From: JBAXHO01 sp037138855
GTDB lineage: Bacteria > Patescibacteriota > Dojkabacteria > B142 > OLB20
Direction of reading: 5' to 3'
DNA: 33,600 nucleotides
Assembly: GCA_037138855.1 (NCBI GenBank)
Contig: JBAXHO010000017.1
Coordinates: 1 to 33,600 of the forward strand
The translations under genes were made by a program, and so were the position numbers. Below are positions 24,688-31,545 of this stretch, piece after piece. Within the stretch, counting starts at the first letter, position 1. Every line of letters starts with the position of its first letter. The notes under the pieces are model-generated. The model was not told the DNA's origin. It did no database searches and saw only the letters and a list, made by a program, of their open reading frames with translations.

Positions 24688-24695
24688 AAAATACA
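24688..24695. repeat. Right target-site duplication AAAATACA
   Basis: Matches 23653-23660 exactly and abuts the right IS end. On the minus strand it encodes the TGTATTTT of the split gene, which is why the gene reads through when one copy is kept. Confidence 0.9.
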
Positions 24696-24737
24696 TAATA
24701 TCTAGTTTTTTCAACAACTCTTTAACTTTCTCATTTT

Positions 24738-24766
24738 CCATAATATTCATTTAATAAATATTATGG
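24738..24766 (-). promoter_or_regulatory. Inverted repeat spanning the start of the split gene
   Basis: CCATAATATT (24738-24747) and AATATTATGG (24757-24766) form a perfect 10-bp stem with a 9-nt loop that contains the ATG at 24748-24750. In mRNA this hairpin would hold the start codon in its loop and could control translation. Confidence 0.4.
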
Positions 24767-24794
24767 GATTATGGAACAAATTTATAAAACTTTC

Positions 24795-24807
24795 ATTGTA
24801 TTACAAT
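24795..24807. promoter_or_regulatory. Palindrome ATTGTATTACAAT (candidate operator)
   Basis: Reverse complement of the 18643-18655 site, 45-57 nt upstream of the split gene start and just 6 nt after the kinase stop. It overlaps a plausible -35 (TTGTAT) with TTATAA 18 nt on. This suggests the split-gene/zinc-ribbon unit had its own regulated promoter. Confidence 0.45.
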
Positions 24808-24813
24808 ACAAAA

Positions 24814-27096
24814 CTATTTCTTTTCTTCCATTTCTTTTTTTAATTGAGCAAACTTGTCCAAAGAATTCATAGCTTGAACATTTGGATTTATTGGCTGGTT
24901 AGTATATTTGGGAATCATAACACAAAATATTGATCCTTTGTTTACTTCACTTTGAATGTTTATAGTGCCATTCATAGCTTTAATTAAGCCAAAAGTGACA
25001 TATAAACCAAGACCAGTTCCCCCTGGTCTTACAATTTCCATACCGCCAATGCTCCCTTGTGATTTTAAATAAGTATCAACACGATAAAATTTCTTTCCTA
25101 AGTTTGGCAAATCTTCACTTGGAATGCCTGCCCCTGTATCCTTAACGCAAAACTTGATATTTTGCCCATCTTCATTAATAAAAATTTCTACTGAACCTTG
25201 ATTTGTGTACTTTATTGCATTATCTATTAAATTATCTGAAATTTCTTGCATACGGTTTCTATCTCCATAAACCCATGCTTGTTGAGGAGGTACAAACTTT
25301 AGTTCAATACCCTTTTTACTAGCTTTTTCTTTAAATCCATCAAATGAATCATTAATAACATCAAGTAAATCCACCTTGTCAAAATTAAGCTGTAATTTAT
25401 CTTTATCAATTTTTGTAGTAGATAACATTGTTTCTAATAATTGCACTTCTCTTTTAACATTTTCCTCCGCCATATTTATATATTGGACTTGTTTTTCATG
25501 ATCCATTTTATTATCGACTATCCCACCTTTTAATAGCATTACCGCATTTCTAGCAATGGAAAGTGGTGTTCTAAGTTCATGCCCAAGAATATCAAGCATG
25601 TCTCTTTCCTTTCGTAAGGCTTCTTCTAAATCATCTTTTTGTTTGGTAATCTCTCGGGTGGCTTCATCTATTTTTTGTTGTAATGTATTATTGAAATTTT
25701 CAACTTCTTCAAATAACAACGATCTTCCAACTGCAATTGAAGTATTTATCAATAAATTATCTAATAATTGAATTTCTTCACTTGTATAAAATTCATGCTT
25801 CTTGCTTGAGCCAACAATAACTATTCCGTTTAGCTTAACCTTACGATTTAGGGGTAGAATTAATTCAAGATGATGTTTGTTCATCAAATTGATTACATTT
25901 TCTACTTCTACTCCATCGTGCAAATTTTTTGACTCCTCTTTTGAAATAACAGTGTTTTTTTGAAGATGATCCCAATATCTCGTAACTGCAACTAATTCTT
26001 CTGGTAACAGTCCAGTACTCAAAAATGATTTGATATCAGAAAATATTACTTTTTCTGATTTAACCTCAAAAATTACTACTCCTACATTTTCTACTTCATA
26101 GGTTGTCTTTACCGTATCAATTGTAATTTGAACTAATGTTTCTAGGTCTAATTCAGTACTTATTTTTTTTGCATAAGTGGCTGATAATTCAGAAGGATTT
26201 AAACCCTTATAAGCAAACTTACCAAGAAAATATTCTTGTGACCTATTTCTAATTATTGAATAGGTAACAGCAAAAATGATTGAGATGATAGTTCCTGCGA
26301 TATAAGCAGTTGATGTATATGTTCCACCGAAAAAATTTTCATCTATTGCTAAAACAAGATAAAAAGACAAATAAGGTAATGAAGCACCTATAAGAAAATT
26401 AATAAATTGCCCGATAATAAACTTAATACCAAATAAGCGATACTTAACAATAGAAAAACTAGTAAATCCAACAAAAAAAATTAAAAAACTCGGGCCAATA
26501 TTAGACAAGACGAAAATATTAAAGAAGATGGGGAATATTAAATTTGTTACAAAAACACCAATTGCGGTTAACCCAACTCCTAGCAACAAATATTGTAATT
26601 TTGCCCTCTCAATTCCACTTGTTCGTTTAAATTTAGTTGCAATCTCCTTTATAAAAAGGGCAAAAACAATAGCTACGTATCCAACATAAACCCCTATACC
26701 CCATGCAAAATTAATTTCAGAATGATCTTGAAATATCTTAATTTCACTTACAATAAAAGGAGAAACTGATAATGCTACAGACAAAATTGTAAACAAAAGC
26801 AAAATAGTCTCAAAAACTCCGTTTTTTTCTCTTTTTGTTTCTGGATAAAGAAAGGCAAATTTATAAAGATAATATAATAATAATAAAGAAAAAATAAAAA
26901 TGAATTTGTTTGACCACAATACTACATAATAATCTTTAGCTTCGTTGGATATGAAATTTATTAAAATCCAACAAGCTGTAAATAATGTGAAAAGAAAAAA
27001 ATATCTATTGGTATTACTTCTCCAATTCTGTTTTAAAGCTAAAGATCCAAAAGAAATTAACGCTATACTAAGAAGTACCAATACTATTATTTCCAT
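24814..27096 (-). CDS. Histidine kinase with N-terminal 7TM sensor and GAF domain
   Basis: 760 residues. The first ~290 residues contain seven or more helices (MEIIVLVLLSIALISFGSLA, FIFIFSLLLLYYLYKF, LLLFTILSVALSVSPF, YVGYVAIVFALFI, YLLLGVGLTAIGVFV, LIFFVGFTSFSIV, FINFLIGASLPYLSFYLVLA), the HisK N-terminal 7TM layout. A GAF domain follows (LETLVQITIDTVKTTYEVEN to about 460), a coiled coil, then HisKA with phospho-His in MLDILGHELRTPLSIAR (about 506), N box DNLIDNAIKY, G1 KDTGAGIP and G2 GGTGLGLYV, all intact. No response regulator is nearby. It is last in the RHH-ThiF-acyl-synthase operon (24 nt gap), so it may sense a product of these enzymes; inferred. Confidence 0.88.
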   Translation of the reverse strand: MEIIVLVLLSIALISFGSLALKQNWRSNTNRYFFLFTLFTACWILINFISNEAKDYYVVLWSNKFIFIFSLLLLYYLYKFAFLYPETKREKNGVFETILLLFTILSVALSVSPFIVSEIKIFQDHSEINFAWGIGVYVGYVAIVFALFIKEIATKFKRTSGIERAKLQYLLLGVGLTAIGVFVTNLIFPIFFNIFVLSNIGPSFLIFFVGFTSFSIVKYRLFGIKFIIGQFINFLIGASLPYLSFYLVLAIDENFFGGTYTSTAYIAGTIISIIFAVTYSIIRNRSQEYFLGKFAYKGLNPSELSATYAKKISTELDLETLVQITIDTVKTTYEVENVGVVIFEVKSEKVIFSDIKSFLSTGLLPEELVAVTRYWDHLQKNTVISKEESKNLHDGVEVENVINLMNKHHLELILPLNRKVKLNGIVIVGSSKKHEFYTSEEIQLLDNLLINTSIAVGRSLLFEEVENFNNTLQQKIDEATREITKQKDDLEEALRKERDMLDILGHELRTPLSIARNAVMLLKGGIVDNKMDHEKQVQYINMAEENVKREVQLLETMLSTTKIDKDKLQLNFDKVDLLDVINDSFDGFKEKASKKGIELKFVPPQQAWVYGDRNRMQEISDNLIDNAIKYTNQGSVEIFINEDGQNIKFCVKDTGAGIPSEDLPNLGKKFYRVDTYLKSQGSIGGMEIVRPGGTGLGLYVTFGLIKAMNGTINIQSEVNKGSIFCVMIPKYTNQPINPNVQAMNSLDKFAQLKKEMEEKK

Positions 27097-27120
27097 ATTA
27101 AATTCTTTAATTAAAATATT

Positions 27121-27924
27121 TTATATCCCCTGATACCACTGGAAACCATCAACTCCATTTTCTCCTCTAATAAATCTTGCTATTCCTGCACTACTTTCGT
27201 ATTGTTGTGCGTTATCTAAGGACTTTTCAAAATCAAGATATGTAGGAGTTGACGAAGAACCCAAATAGTCAACAGAGGGGCCGATTGTTGGAATACTAAA
27301 ATGGAAGAAACTTCCATTTAATAATTTCACTACAAAATTATCAGTTGTTGCAACCCAAGCATTTAAACCTAAAACATCACGACTATAAAGATGTGCATTT
27401 CTTAATATTCCAACGGACACCCCTGGGGGAGAACCTTTTTTTACAGCAAATTGAGAAAACTCCGCTGGACAAGCATTTGCTTTTTCTTGCCATTCTTCGT
27501 TAATTTGAATCCTCGGATCAGTCAATGTAGGAAGCCCATGTCCATTTCTCACAATCACCCTTGCAGAACCAACATAACCTTCATTTGTTTTTGCAACGAT
27601 AGGAACAGAATTCCAGTGGTATTTATCAACGTATAAACTTTGACCACCTTCAAATTCCATAACTAAACCCTCTTTCTCGAATGCTTCGTATAAATCTGGT
27701 GATAATAATTGTTGTACACTGGTTAAGCCATCAGCATTTAACACTACTTCTGGTTTTACAGGTAAGGTACACTTTTGTACATTAGCCAGATAGCCTTGAT
27801 GATTGTAACGTTCAGTTACAACACCTAATCTACCAATTTGATCTTCAATACTAGTAGCTACACCAATGGCAATTTCGCCATCTTTTAATGTTTCTGGGAC
27901 AGTGTATATTGCTTGTTCTAGCAT
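27121..27924 (-). CDS. GNAT/LuxI-fold N-acyl synthase-like protein
   Basis: 267 residues, no signal or membrane segment. The pattern resembles autoinducer synthases and PEP-CTERM-type N-acyl amino acid synthases: YVDKYHWNSVPIVAKTNEGY, then VGSARVIVRNGHGLP (about 116-130; the vGtxRLi strand), FSQFAVKKG (about 156; the xEiSRfAV site, with F/Q instead of E/R), LRNAHLYSRDVLGLNAWVAT, and FHFSIPTIGPSVDYLG (about 213-222; the IGpxxxYxG closing motif). These enzymes make an N-acyl signal or lipid from acyl carrier and an amino acid or SAM. The substituted E/R may change substrate. It lies 9 nt after ThiF and 24 nt before the 7TM kinase. Composition differs from the Lys-rich surroundings. The fold is a motif-based call. 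Confidence 0.58.
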   Translation of the reverse strand: MLEQAIYTVPETLKDGEIAIGVATSIEDQIGRLGVVTERYNHQGYLANVQKCTLPVKPEVVLNADGLTSVQQLLSPDLYEAFEKEGLVMEFEGGQSLYVDKYHWNSVPIVAKTNEGYVGSARVIVRNGHGLPTLTDPRIQINEEWQEKANACPAEFSQFAVKKGSPPGVSVGILRNAHLYSRDVLGLNAWVATTDNFVVKLLNGSFFHFSIPTIGPSVDYLGSSSTPTYLDFEKSLDNAQQYESSAGIARFIRGENGVDGFQWYQGI

Positions 27925-27933
27925 TTTTAATAA

Positions 27934-28932
27934 TTAATTATTTAAAATATCAAGTGTTTGGTGAACCCTTTTACCTCTTGCTTGTATAGAACCCAAAGCC
28001 CTAAACATAAGGCTTAATTTTCGGATTACATTTGGATTCTGTTTTCTAACTTCTGTAGGTAAATCTACTGCAATTACTTTTTTTACTTCCTCACCATTCA
28101 AAATTCTCCTTACTGTTTCAACTGCCAAGGCACTCAATGCTCTTGATGTTGTTCCTATTTGATACGTTCTAGTATCACCTTCTTTTCTGTCAATAATTTC
28201 TTGAAACTGCTCCACAGGTACATCAAGAGGATTGATAGGGCCAGTGAAGGATTCATATACATAATCCAAGAAACTCGCTTCATCAATGCTTCCCTGTTGA
28301 TGTAATTCCTTAACGTGTCTAAATTCAGCAATTTTTTCTTCGGTTAAATCTCCCGCTAGTGGTTTCATATCTTCCTTGTCGTACCTATAAACTGCTAACA
28401 TCGCTGTACCTGCTAGATCATAACCAACTACAACTGGTTTTTTCTGTTCTGCGGCTTGTTTATGTAATTCCCAAATTACATCTAATGCACGAATATCTAC
28501 CGCATCAATAACAACATCAGCTTTTCTAACATATTCTTCTGCGTTTTCTAAAGTAATACCCTCTTTTTCGCTTGTAATGGTTTTAGATGCATGGGGATTA
28601 ACTAATCTCATATTTAAAGCTGTCATTTGAGCCTTATTTTTTCCTGTTTGATAAAACTGATATTCTTGCCTTGCAAGATTACTTTCTTCAACGCTATCAG
28701 GATCAGCAACGGTTATATTTTCAGCACCCGATCTAATAGCAGTCATGGCAATCGGATTACCTATACTTCCTGCTCCCGCAATTAGAATATTTGCGGTTCT
28801 TAATTTTTCTTGTAATTCTGGCGGAACAAATTGTTCAGCCGAAATTGTTAGTTGTCTATAGAATTGATCTCTTGTTAAAAGTTCAACTTCATTTGCTTGG
28901 GGCAATGGTTGAGGTTCTAAATTACCTGCCAT
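27934..28932 (-). CDS. ThiF/E1-like adenylyltransferase without cysteine
   Basis: 332 residues. The Rossmann nucleotide site NILIAGAGSIGNPIAMTAIR (about 48-67) is followed by ITVADPDSVEESNLARQEYQ (DxDxVexSNLxRQ, the Mg/ATP loop), NKAQMTALNMRLVNPHA, and ADVVIDAVDIRALDVIWELH (about 135-155). These are the E1/ThiF/MoeB adenylation motifs; such enzymes form an acyl-adenylate on a carboxyl end. There is no Cys at all in the protein, so it can neither form a thioester nor carry the usual Cys4 zinc site; MccB-like adenylation without transfer to Cys fits better. It starts 11 bp inside the RHH gene and is followed by the N-acyl-synthase-like gene. Substrate unknown. Confidence 0.8.
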   Translation of the reverse strand: MAGNLEPQPLPQANEVELLTRDQFYRQLTISAEQFVPPELQEKLRTANILIAGAGSIGNPIAMTAIRSGAENITVADPDSVEESNLARQEYQFYQTGKNKAQMTALNMRLVNPHASKTITSEKEGITLENAEEYVRKADVVIDAVDIRALDVIWELHKQAAEQKKPVVVGYDLAGTAMLAVYRYDKEDMKPLAGDLTEEKIAEFRHVKELHQQGSIDEASFLDYVYESFTGPINPLDVPVEQFQEIIDRKEGDTRTYQIGTTSRALSALAVETVRRILNGEEVKKVIAVDLPTEVRKQNPNVIRKLSLMFRALGSIQARGKRVHQTLDILNN

Positions 28933-29125
28933 TATTGTTATTTAAAATTTTATTTATTGGTTTATTAGTAATAAATTTTTTCAAAACTTTTCCGTCCGAA
29001 TTCACAACTCCTATTAAAATCAATCGTAATAATGCAGAAAAACTTAACCCGTTATTATTGGCAAGTTCTTCAAGTTTTACTTTTATTTCCTCATCAATTC
29101 TAGTTTGTACAAATACTTTTGACAT
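28922..29125 (-). CDS. Ribbon-helix-helix regulator/antitoxin-like protein
   Basis: 67 residues from the ATG at 29125 (MSKVFVQTRIDEEIKVKLEE); a longer frame to 29146 would add seven residues and is less likely. SKVFVQTRIDEEIK, ELANNNGLSFSALLRLILIG fits RelB/DinJ- or CopG-type RHH domains: one strand and two helices. It is first in the ThiF/acyl-synthase/kinase operon and overlaps ThiF by 11 bp. No toxin partner of type II is adjacent, so a repressor of its own operon is more likely. The palindrome TAACAATGTTA (29141-29151) lies between promoter and start. Confidence 0.75.
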   Translation of the reverse strand: MSKVFVQTRIDEEIKVKLEELANNNGLSFSALLRLILIGVVNSDGKVLKKFITNKPINKILNNNNGR

Positions 29126-29140
29126 TGAACGATATATAAT

Positions 29141-29192
29141 TAACAATGTTATATAGATGTATAATTATATCAATTTACATACAATTCTACAA
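29141..29192 (-). promoter_or_regulatory. Promoter and candidate operator of the RHH-ThiF operon
   Basis: On the minus strand TTGTAG (29187-29192), 17 nt, TATAAT (29164-29169), 38 nt before the RHH start. TAACAATGTTA at 29141-29151 is an 11-bp palindrome in the early leader, well placed for autorepression by the RHH protein. Confidence 0.55.
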
Positions 29193-29214
29193 TATGCCAA
29201 GATCATTTTTACCT

Positions 29215-29778
29215 CTATATATTACATATATCACCCCATAATCCCCTACCCTCTTTTTTAGCTTTTAATTCCGCCTCTTTAAATTGTTTTTGATAAAGAT
29301 AAGGAACGCTGTAGGTGTATTCGTTCGCAAAGCCTTCTTGGATAAGATATTCATTTATGAATAGATTATCCTCTGCTCTCCAAATATAAAGTAGACTTCT
29401 TCCGTATTTATCGTATTGGGCTTGTGATTCATCAAAATTGAAATAAACCTTCTTCCCTTCAATAATCTTTTTCATCTTAGCTGACGCCTCTTTTCCGTAA
29501 CATTCGACATTTTTTCGTGGGTCTTTAGTTTCTGGGGTATTTATACCTATTAACCTTACTGTAAGGGTGGTGTCATCTATAGAAAGTTCAATAGTATCGC
29601 CATCAATCACACGCTTAACTGTGTAAGTCGTGGTATTTTTAAAATCCTCAAGCTGTGCTTGAGTAAAGGGTTTATTTTCATTTGTATTTTTATCTATAGG
29701 GGAGGGAAGTATCTCAAATACTACGCCTAGAAGGAGGAATACCACTATTACCCCCATAGAAATTATTGATTTTTTCAT
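29215..29778 (-). CDS. Secreted/anchored thermonuclease (Staphylococcus nuclease family)
   Basis: 187 residues from the ATG at 29778; GTG at 29787 adds three residues and is unlikely. Signal/anchor MKKSIISMGVIVVFLLLGVV. SNase domain: YTVKRVIDGDTIELSIDD with the catalytic Asp, TVRLIGINTPETKDPRKN with Arg and Glu, EASAKMKKIIEGKKVYF, YDKYGRSLLYIWRAEDNLFI with the second Arg, NEYLIQEGFANEYTY. It degrades DNA and RNA outside the cytoplasm. Nucleases are common cargo of CPR, possibly for nucleotide uptake. An AACACGTT element (29783-29790) precedes the start, as it does two minus-strand positions at 16.1 and 16.5 kb. Two Cys (VECYGK, DICNI). Confidence 0.85.
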   Translation of the reverse strand: MKKSIISMGVIVVFLLLGVVFEILPSPIDKNTNENKPFTQAQLEDFKNTTTYTVKRVIDGDTIELSIDDTTLTVRLIGINTPETKDPRKNVECYGKEASAKMKKIIEGKKVYFNFDESQAQYDKYGRSLLYIWRAEDNLFINEYLIQEGFANEYTYSVPYLYQKQFKEAELKAKKEGRGLWGDICNI

Positions 29779-29793
29779 ACACAACACGTTTTA

Positions 29794-29815
29794 AATAGAA
29801 CGCTGTCGTTCTATT
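29794..29815 (-). terminator. Hairpin between fic and the nuclease gene
   Basis: AATAGAACG, CTGT loop, CGTTCTATT: a perfect 9-bp stem, followed on the minus strand by TTTAAAA. It lies 12 nt after the fic stop and upstream of the nuclease start, so it probably ends fic transcription or tunes the nuclease leader. Confidence 0.5.
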
Positions 29816-29826
29816 GGTATTATAAA

Positions 29827-30852
29827 CTAATTAGTTTTTAAAATATAGTAAGACGCTTTACCTTGCTCTTTTCGCTCTATTAAACCAAGATCAATAAGAA
29901 ATTTAAAATCAATTATCCTTGTTGCCTTCTTCCTCCCTGAGATTTTTTCATATTCAACAGTATTTATTGATCCATTCTTTTCAATATATTTCAAAATCTT
30001 TTTATGATGATCTTCAAGTCTTGGCTGATAAGAAGGTAAGACCTTTTTCACTCTCTTGAGTTCATCAACAATGCCTTCCGTAAAGTATTCTAACCAAAAT
30101 GTAAAATCAAGATTATTTTTAATATCATAGTAATCACCGACTACTCCTACATTTTTGAAATACTTGGAAATATTATTGTTGTAATAATTTTCAAAACTGA
30201 ATAAATGAAATGTATTCAATCCCATATTTGCAAGTAACAACTTGGTAATAAGTCTTGCTGTTCTTCCGTTTCCATCAACAAAAGGGTGAATTGTTACAAA
30301 CTGTTTATGAAAAATTCCTGAAAGAATTAAAGGATCAATATTTTTATTGTTTGAGTTGATAAACTCAATTAAATTGGTCATCAAAGAAGGCACATCTTGA
30401 TGATCTGGTGGTAAATAAACAGTTTGTCGTGTTCTGGGATCGTTTACAACAACTGGTTCTGCTCTGTACCCTTTCTCGCGTAACAATAAGCCTTTAACCA
30501 CAACCTGTTGTATATCACAAATAATTTTATCCGATATTTTAATATTATTTTCCTTGTTAATTCTTTCATCTAGCAGGATCAAGGCAGTATTATAGTTTAA
30601 TACTTCTCTTTCACTATCCCTGATATTTTCTGGTTTGGATTTTAATATTTTTTTAACATCAGTAAGTGGTAATGGATTTCCTTCGATACTTGTTGAGGAA
30701 TAAGCCGATAAAGCCCTTGCATCTTTTTCTAATTTCACCAAAACAGAACTAGGAAATACTTTTGAATTTAATTCGCCAGTAAGCAACCCTATCTCTTTAA
30801 TGTTAATTAAAAGTTTGTTTGAAATTGAGTATTTAGGTTTAAAATCTTTCAT
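29827..30852 (-). CDS. fic: Fic family AMPylating-type protein with winged-helix tail
   Basis: 341 residues. The Fic core is IHPFVDGNGRTARLITKLLL (about 187-206), fully matching HPFx(D/E)GNGRxxR, so it should transfer AMP (or another nucleotide part). N-terminal YSSTSIEGNPLPL (about 49) has the inhibitory SxxxE(G/N) helix of class II Fic proteins, so it is self-inhibited. The last ~65 residues form a winged helix (LEDHHKKILKYIEKNGSINT ... KKATRIIDFKFLIDLGLIER), which suggests DNA binding and autoregulation. A consensus promoter and three helically phased repeats stand directly upstream. Single-gene unit between hairpins. Confidence 0.88.
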   Translation of the reverse strand: MKDFKPKYSISNKLLINIKEIGLLTGELNSKVFPSSVLVKLEKDARALSAYSSTSIEGNPLPLTDVKKILKSKPENIRDSEREVLNYNTALILLDERINKENNIKISDKIICDIQQVVVKGLLLREKGYRAEPVVVNDPRTRQTVYLPPDHQDVPSLMTNLIEFINSNNKNIDPLILSGIFHKQFVTIHPFVDGNGRTARLITKLLLANMGLNTFHLFSFENYYNNNISKYFKNVGVVGDYYDIKNNLDFTFWLEYFTEGIVDELKRVKKVLPSYQPRLEDHHKKILKYIEKNGSINTVEYEKISGRKKATRIIDFKFLIDLGLIERKEQGKASYYILKTN

Positions 30853-30856
30853 GTTA

Positions 30857-30885
30857 TTAGTCGATAATTAGTCGCTTTTTAGTCG
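30857..30885 (-). repeat. Three 11-bp-phased TTAGTCG repeats at the fic start
   Basis: TTAGTCG occurs at 30857-30863, 30868-30874 and 30879-30885, an exact 11-bp period, in the short fic leader right after the likely start of transcription and 5 nt before the ATG. One-face spacing suggests cooperative binding of a repressor, perhaps the Fic winged helix. Confidence 0.6.
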
Positions 30886-30898
30886 TATTTATTAATTG

Positions 30899-30927
30899 AT
30901 TATAATTAAATCACTTTACTCTGTCAA
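30899..30927 (-). promoter_or_regulatory. Consensus sigma70 promoter of fic
   Basis: On the minus strand TTGACA (30922-30927), 17 nt, TATAAT (30899-30904): both hexamers and spacing are perfect. The start point would fall near 30892, so the TTAGTCG repeats cover +7 to +35. A strong promoter with a downstream operator. Confidence 0.85.
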
Positions 30928-30988
30928 CTAAAAGCCGATTTTTTGCTTCTTTTTTAATGGCAATTGAAAGAAAAAAGAAGTTTTATTC

Positions 30989-31014
30989 AAAAGGTCATGA
31001 CGTCATGACCTTTT
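30989..31014. repeat. 26-bp perfect palindrome (TGACGTCA-centred), copy 1
   Basis: AAAAGG, TCATGACGTCATGA, CCTTTT: perfect symmetry over 26 bp. The core GTCATGACGTCATGAC recurs at 32312-32327 and, with one change, at 33519-33535. It lies between the 55-residue gene and the fic promoter, on the minus strand followed by TTTTG. Shared operator or terminator. Confidence 0.7.
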
Positions 31015-31015
31015 T

Positions 31016-31040
31016 GAGTAGGGGGAGTAACCCCCTGCTC
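31016..31040. terminator. GC hairpin downstream of the 55-residue gene
   Basis: GAG-AGGGGG and CCCCCT-CTC pair around AGTAA, 8 nt after the stop at 31049 on the minus strand. A U-tract does not follow directly, but the 26-bp palindrome plus Ts comes next, so the two may end transcription together. Confidence 0.55.
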
Positions 31041-31048
31041 AATGTCTT

Positions 31049-31216
31049 TTAATTGATAGGATAAAAGGATTTGATATCGGTTTTGGCTGTTTTAATTACT
31101 ACACTTTCCCCCGAATCATCGTAACTATCAAAGCAATTAAATTTTGCAACTTCTTTGGGGGAGTAGTTAGTAAAAAATACTTGTCCTTCAATGGTTTGAA
31201 ACTCGAATAATGTCAT
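31049..31216 (-). CDS. 55-residue protein, unknown
   Basis: ATG at 31216 to TAA at 31049: MTLFEFQTIEGQVFFTNYSP, then KEVAKFNCFDSYDDSGESVV and IKTAKTDIKSFYPIN. It is acidic and beta-like, with good coding composition, and followed by a strong hairpin. Similar small proteins sit beside ArdC/DUF2958 genes on mobile elements, so it is probably part of that establishment set. No family known to me. Confidence 0.6.
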   Translation of the reverse strand: MTLFEFQTIEGQVFFTNYSPKEVAKFNCFDSYDDSGESVVIKTAKTDIKSFYPIN

Positions 31217-31280
31217 GGCTTAAAAATAATATCTTAAATAAACGAAGTTTTTATAATGGTTAACCCCGCCACTTTTAAAA

Positions 31281-31478
31281 TTAAGCAAATAAAAAGGGAA
31301 GTACTCCGAAAAGAAATGAAATTCCTAGCATTCCAAAACTTGTTAAAATTTCATTTCTTCTTTTCAATTTTAGTAATTCCCCTGCGTGTTTCCAGTCATG
31401 GTTAATAAACATTTTTAGATTGATAATAGTTAAAATATGCAAAATTACTGAAATTTTTTGAATTATGTTAAAATTCAA
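31281..31478 (-). CDS. Small membrane protein, doubtful
   Basis: 65 codons from a TTG, or 43 from the ATG at 31412 (MFINHDWKHAGELLKLKRRN). It has a C-terminal hydrophobic helix (TSFGMLGISFLFGVLPFLFA); the longer version would add a first helix (IIQKISVILHILTIINL) for a hairpin membrane protein with a basic loop. Translation start is uncertain. Confidence 0.4.
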   Translation of the reverse strand: MNFNIIQKISVILHILTIINLKMFINHDWKHAGELLKLKRRNEILTSFGMLGISFLFGVLPFLFA

Positions 31479-31522
31479 ATGTCATATTGTTGCAAAACAA
31501 TAATTCGACGAAAGACCAAAGG

Positions 31523-31545
31523 AAAAGGGGATACAAGCCCCTTTT
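31523..31545. terminator. Terminator after DUF2958
   Basis: AAAAGGGG/CCCCTTTT stem, 7-nt loop, directly after the stop (TGA at 31546-31548). On the minus strand CCCCTTTTCC follows the loop, on the plus strand CCCCTTTTT; works in both directions. Confidence 0.75.

Larger units (their letters stand above)
23563..24750 (-). pseudogene. 50-codon gene split by the insertion sequence
   Basis: If the IS and one 8-bp target copy are removed, the minus strand reads an intact frame: ATG at 24750 through 24688 (MNIMENEKVKELLKKLDIMY F), continuing at 23652 in the same frame (KDEKGSYEIAEEINVKKLLK) to TAA at 23563-23565. The protein would be short, charged and helical. Frame conservation across the junction shows a gene existed before insertion. 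It lay directly upstream of the zinc-ribbon gene and after a palindromic operator. An in-frame second ATG at 24741 is an alternative start. Function unknown. Confidence 0.6.

Noticed and set aside
28922..29125. Type II toxin-antitoxin pair led by the RHH protein
   Set aside because: The next gene is a 332-residue ThiF enzyme and not a RelE/HicA/PIN-like toxin; kept as operon regulator.
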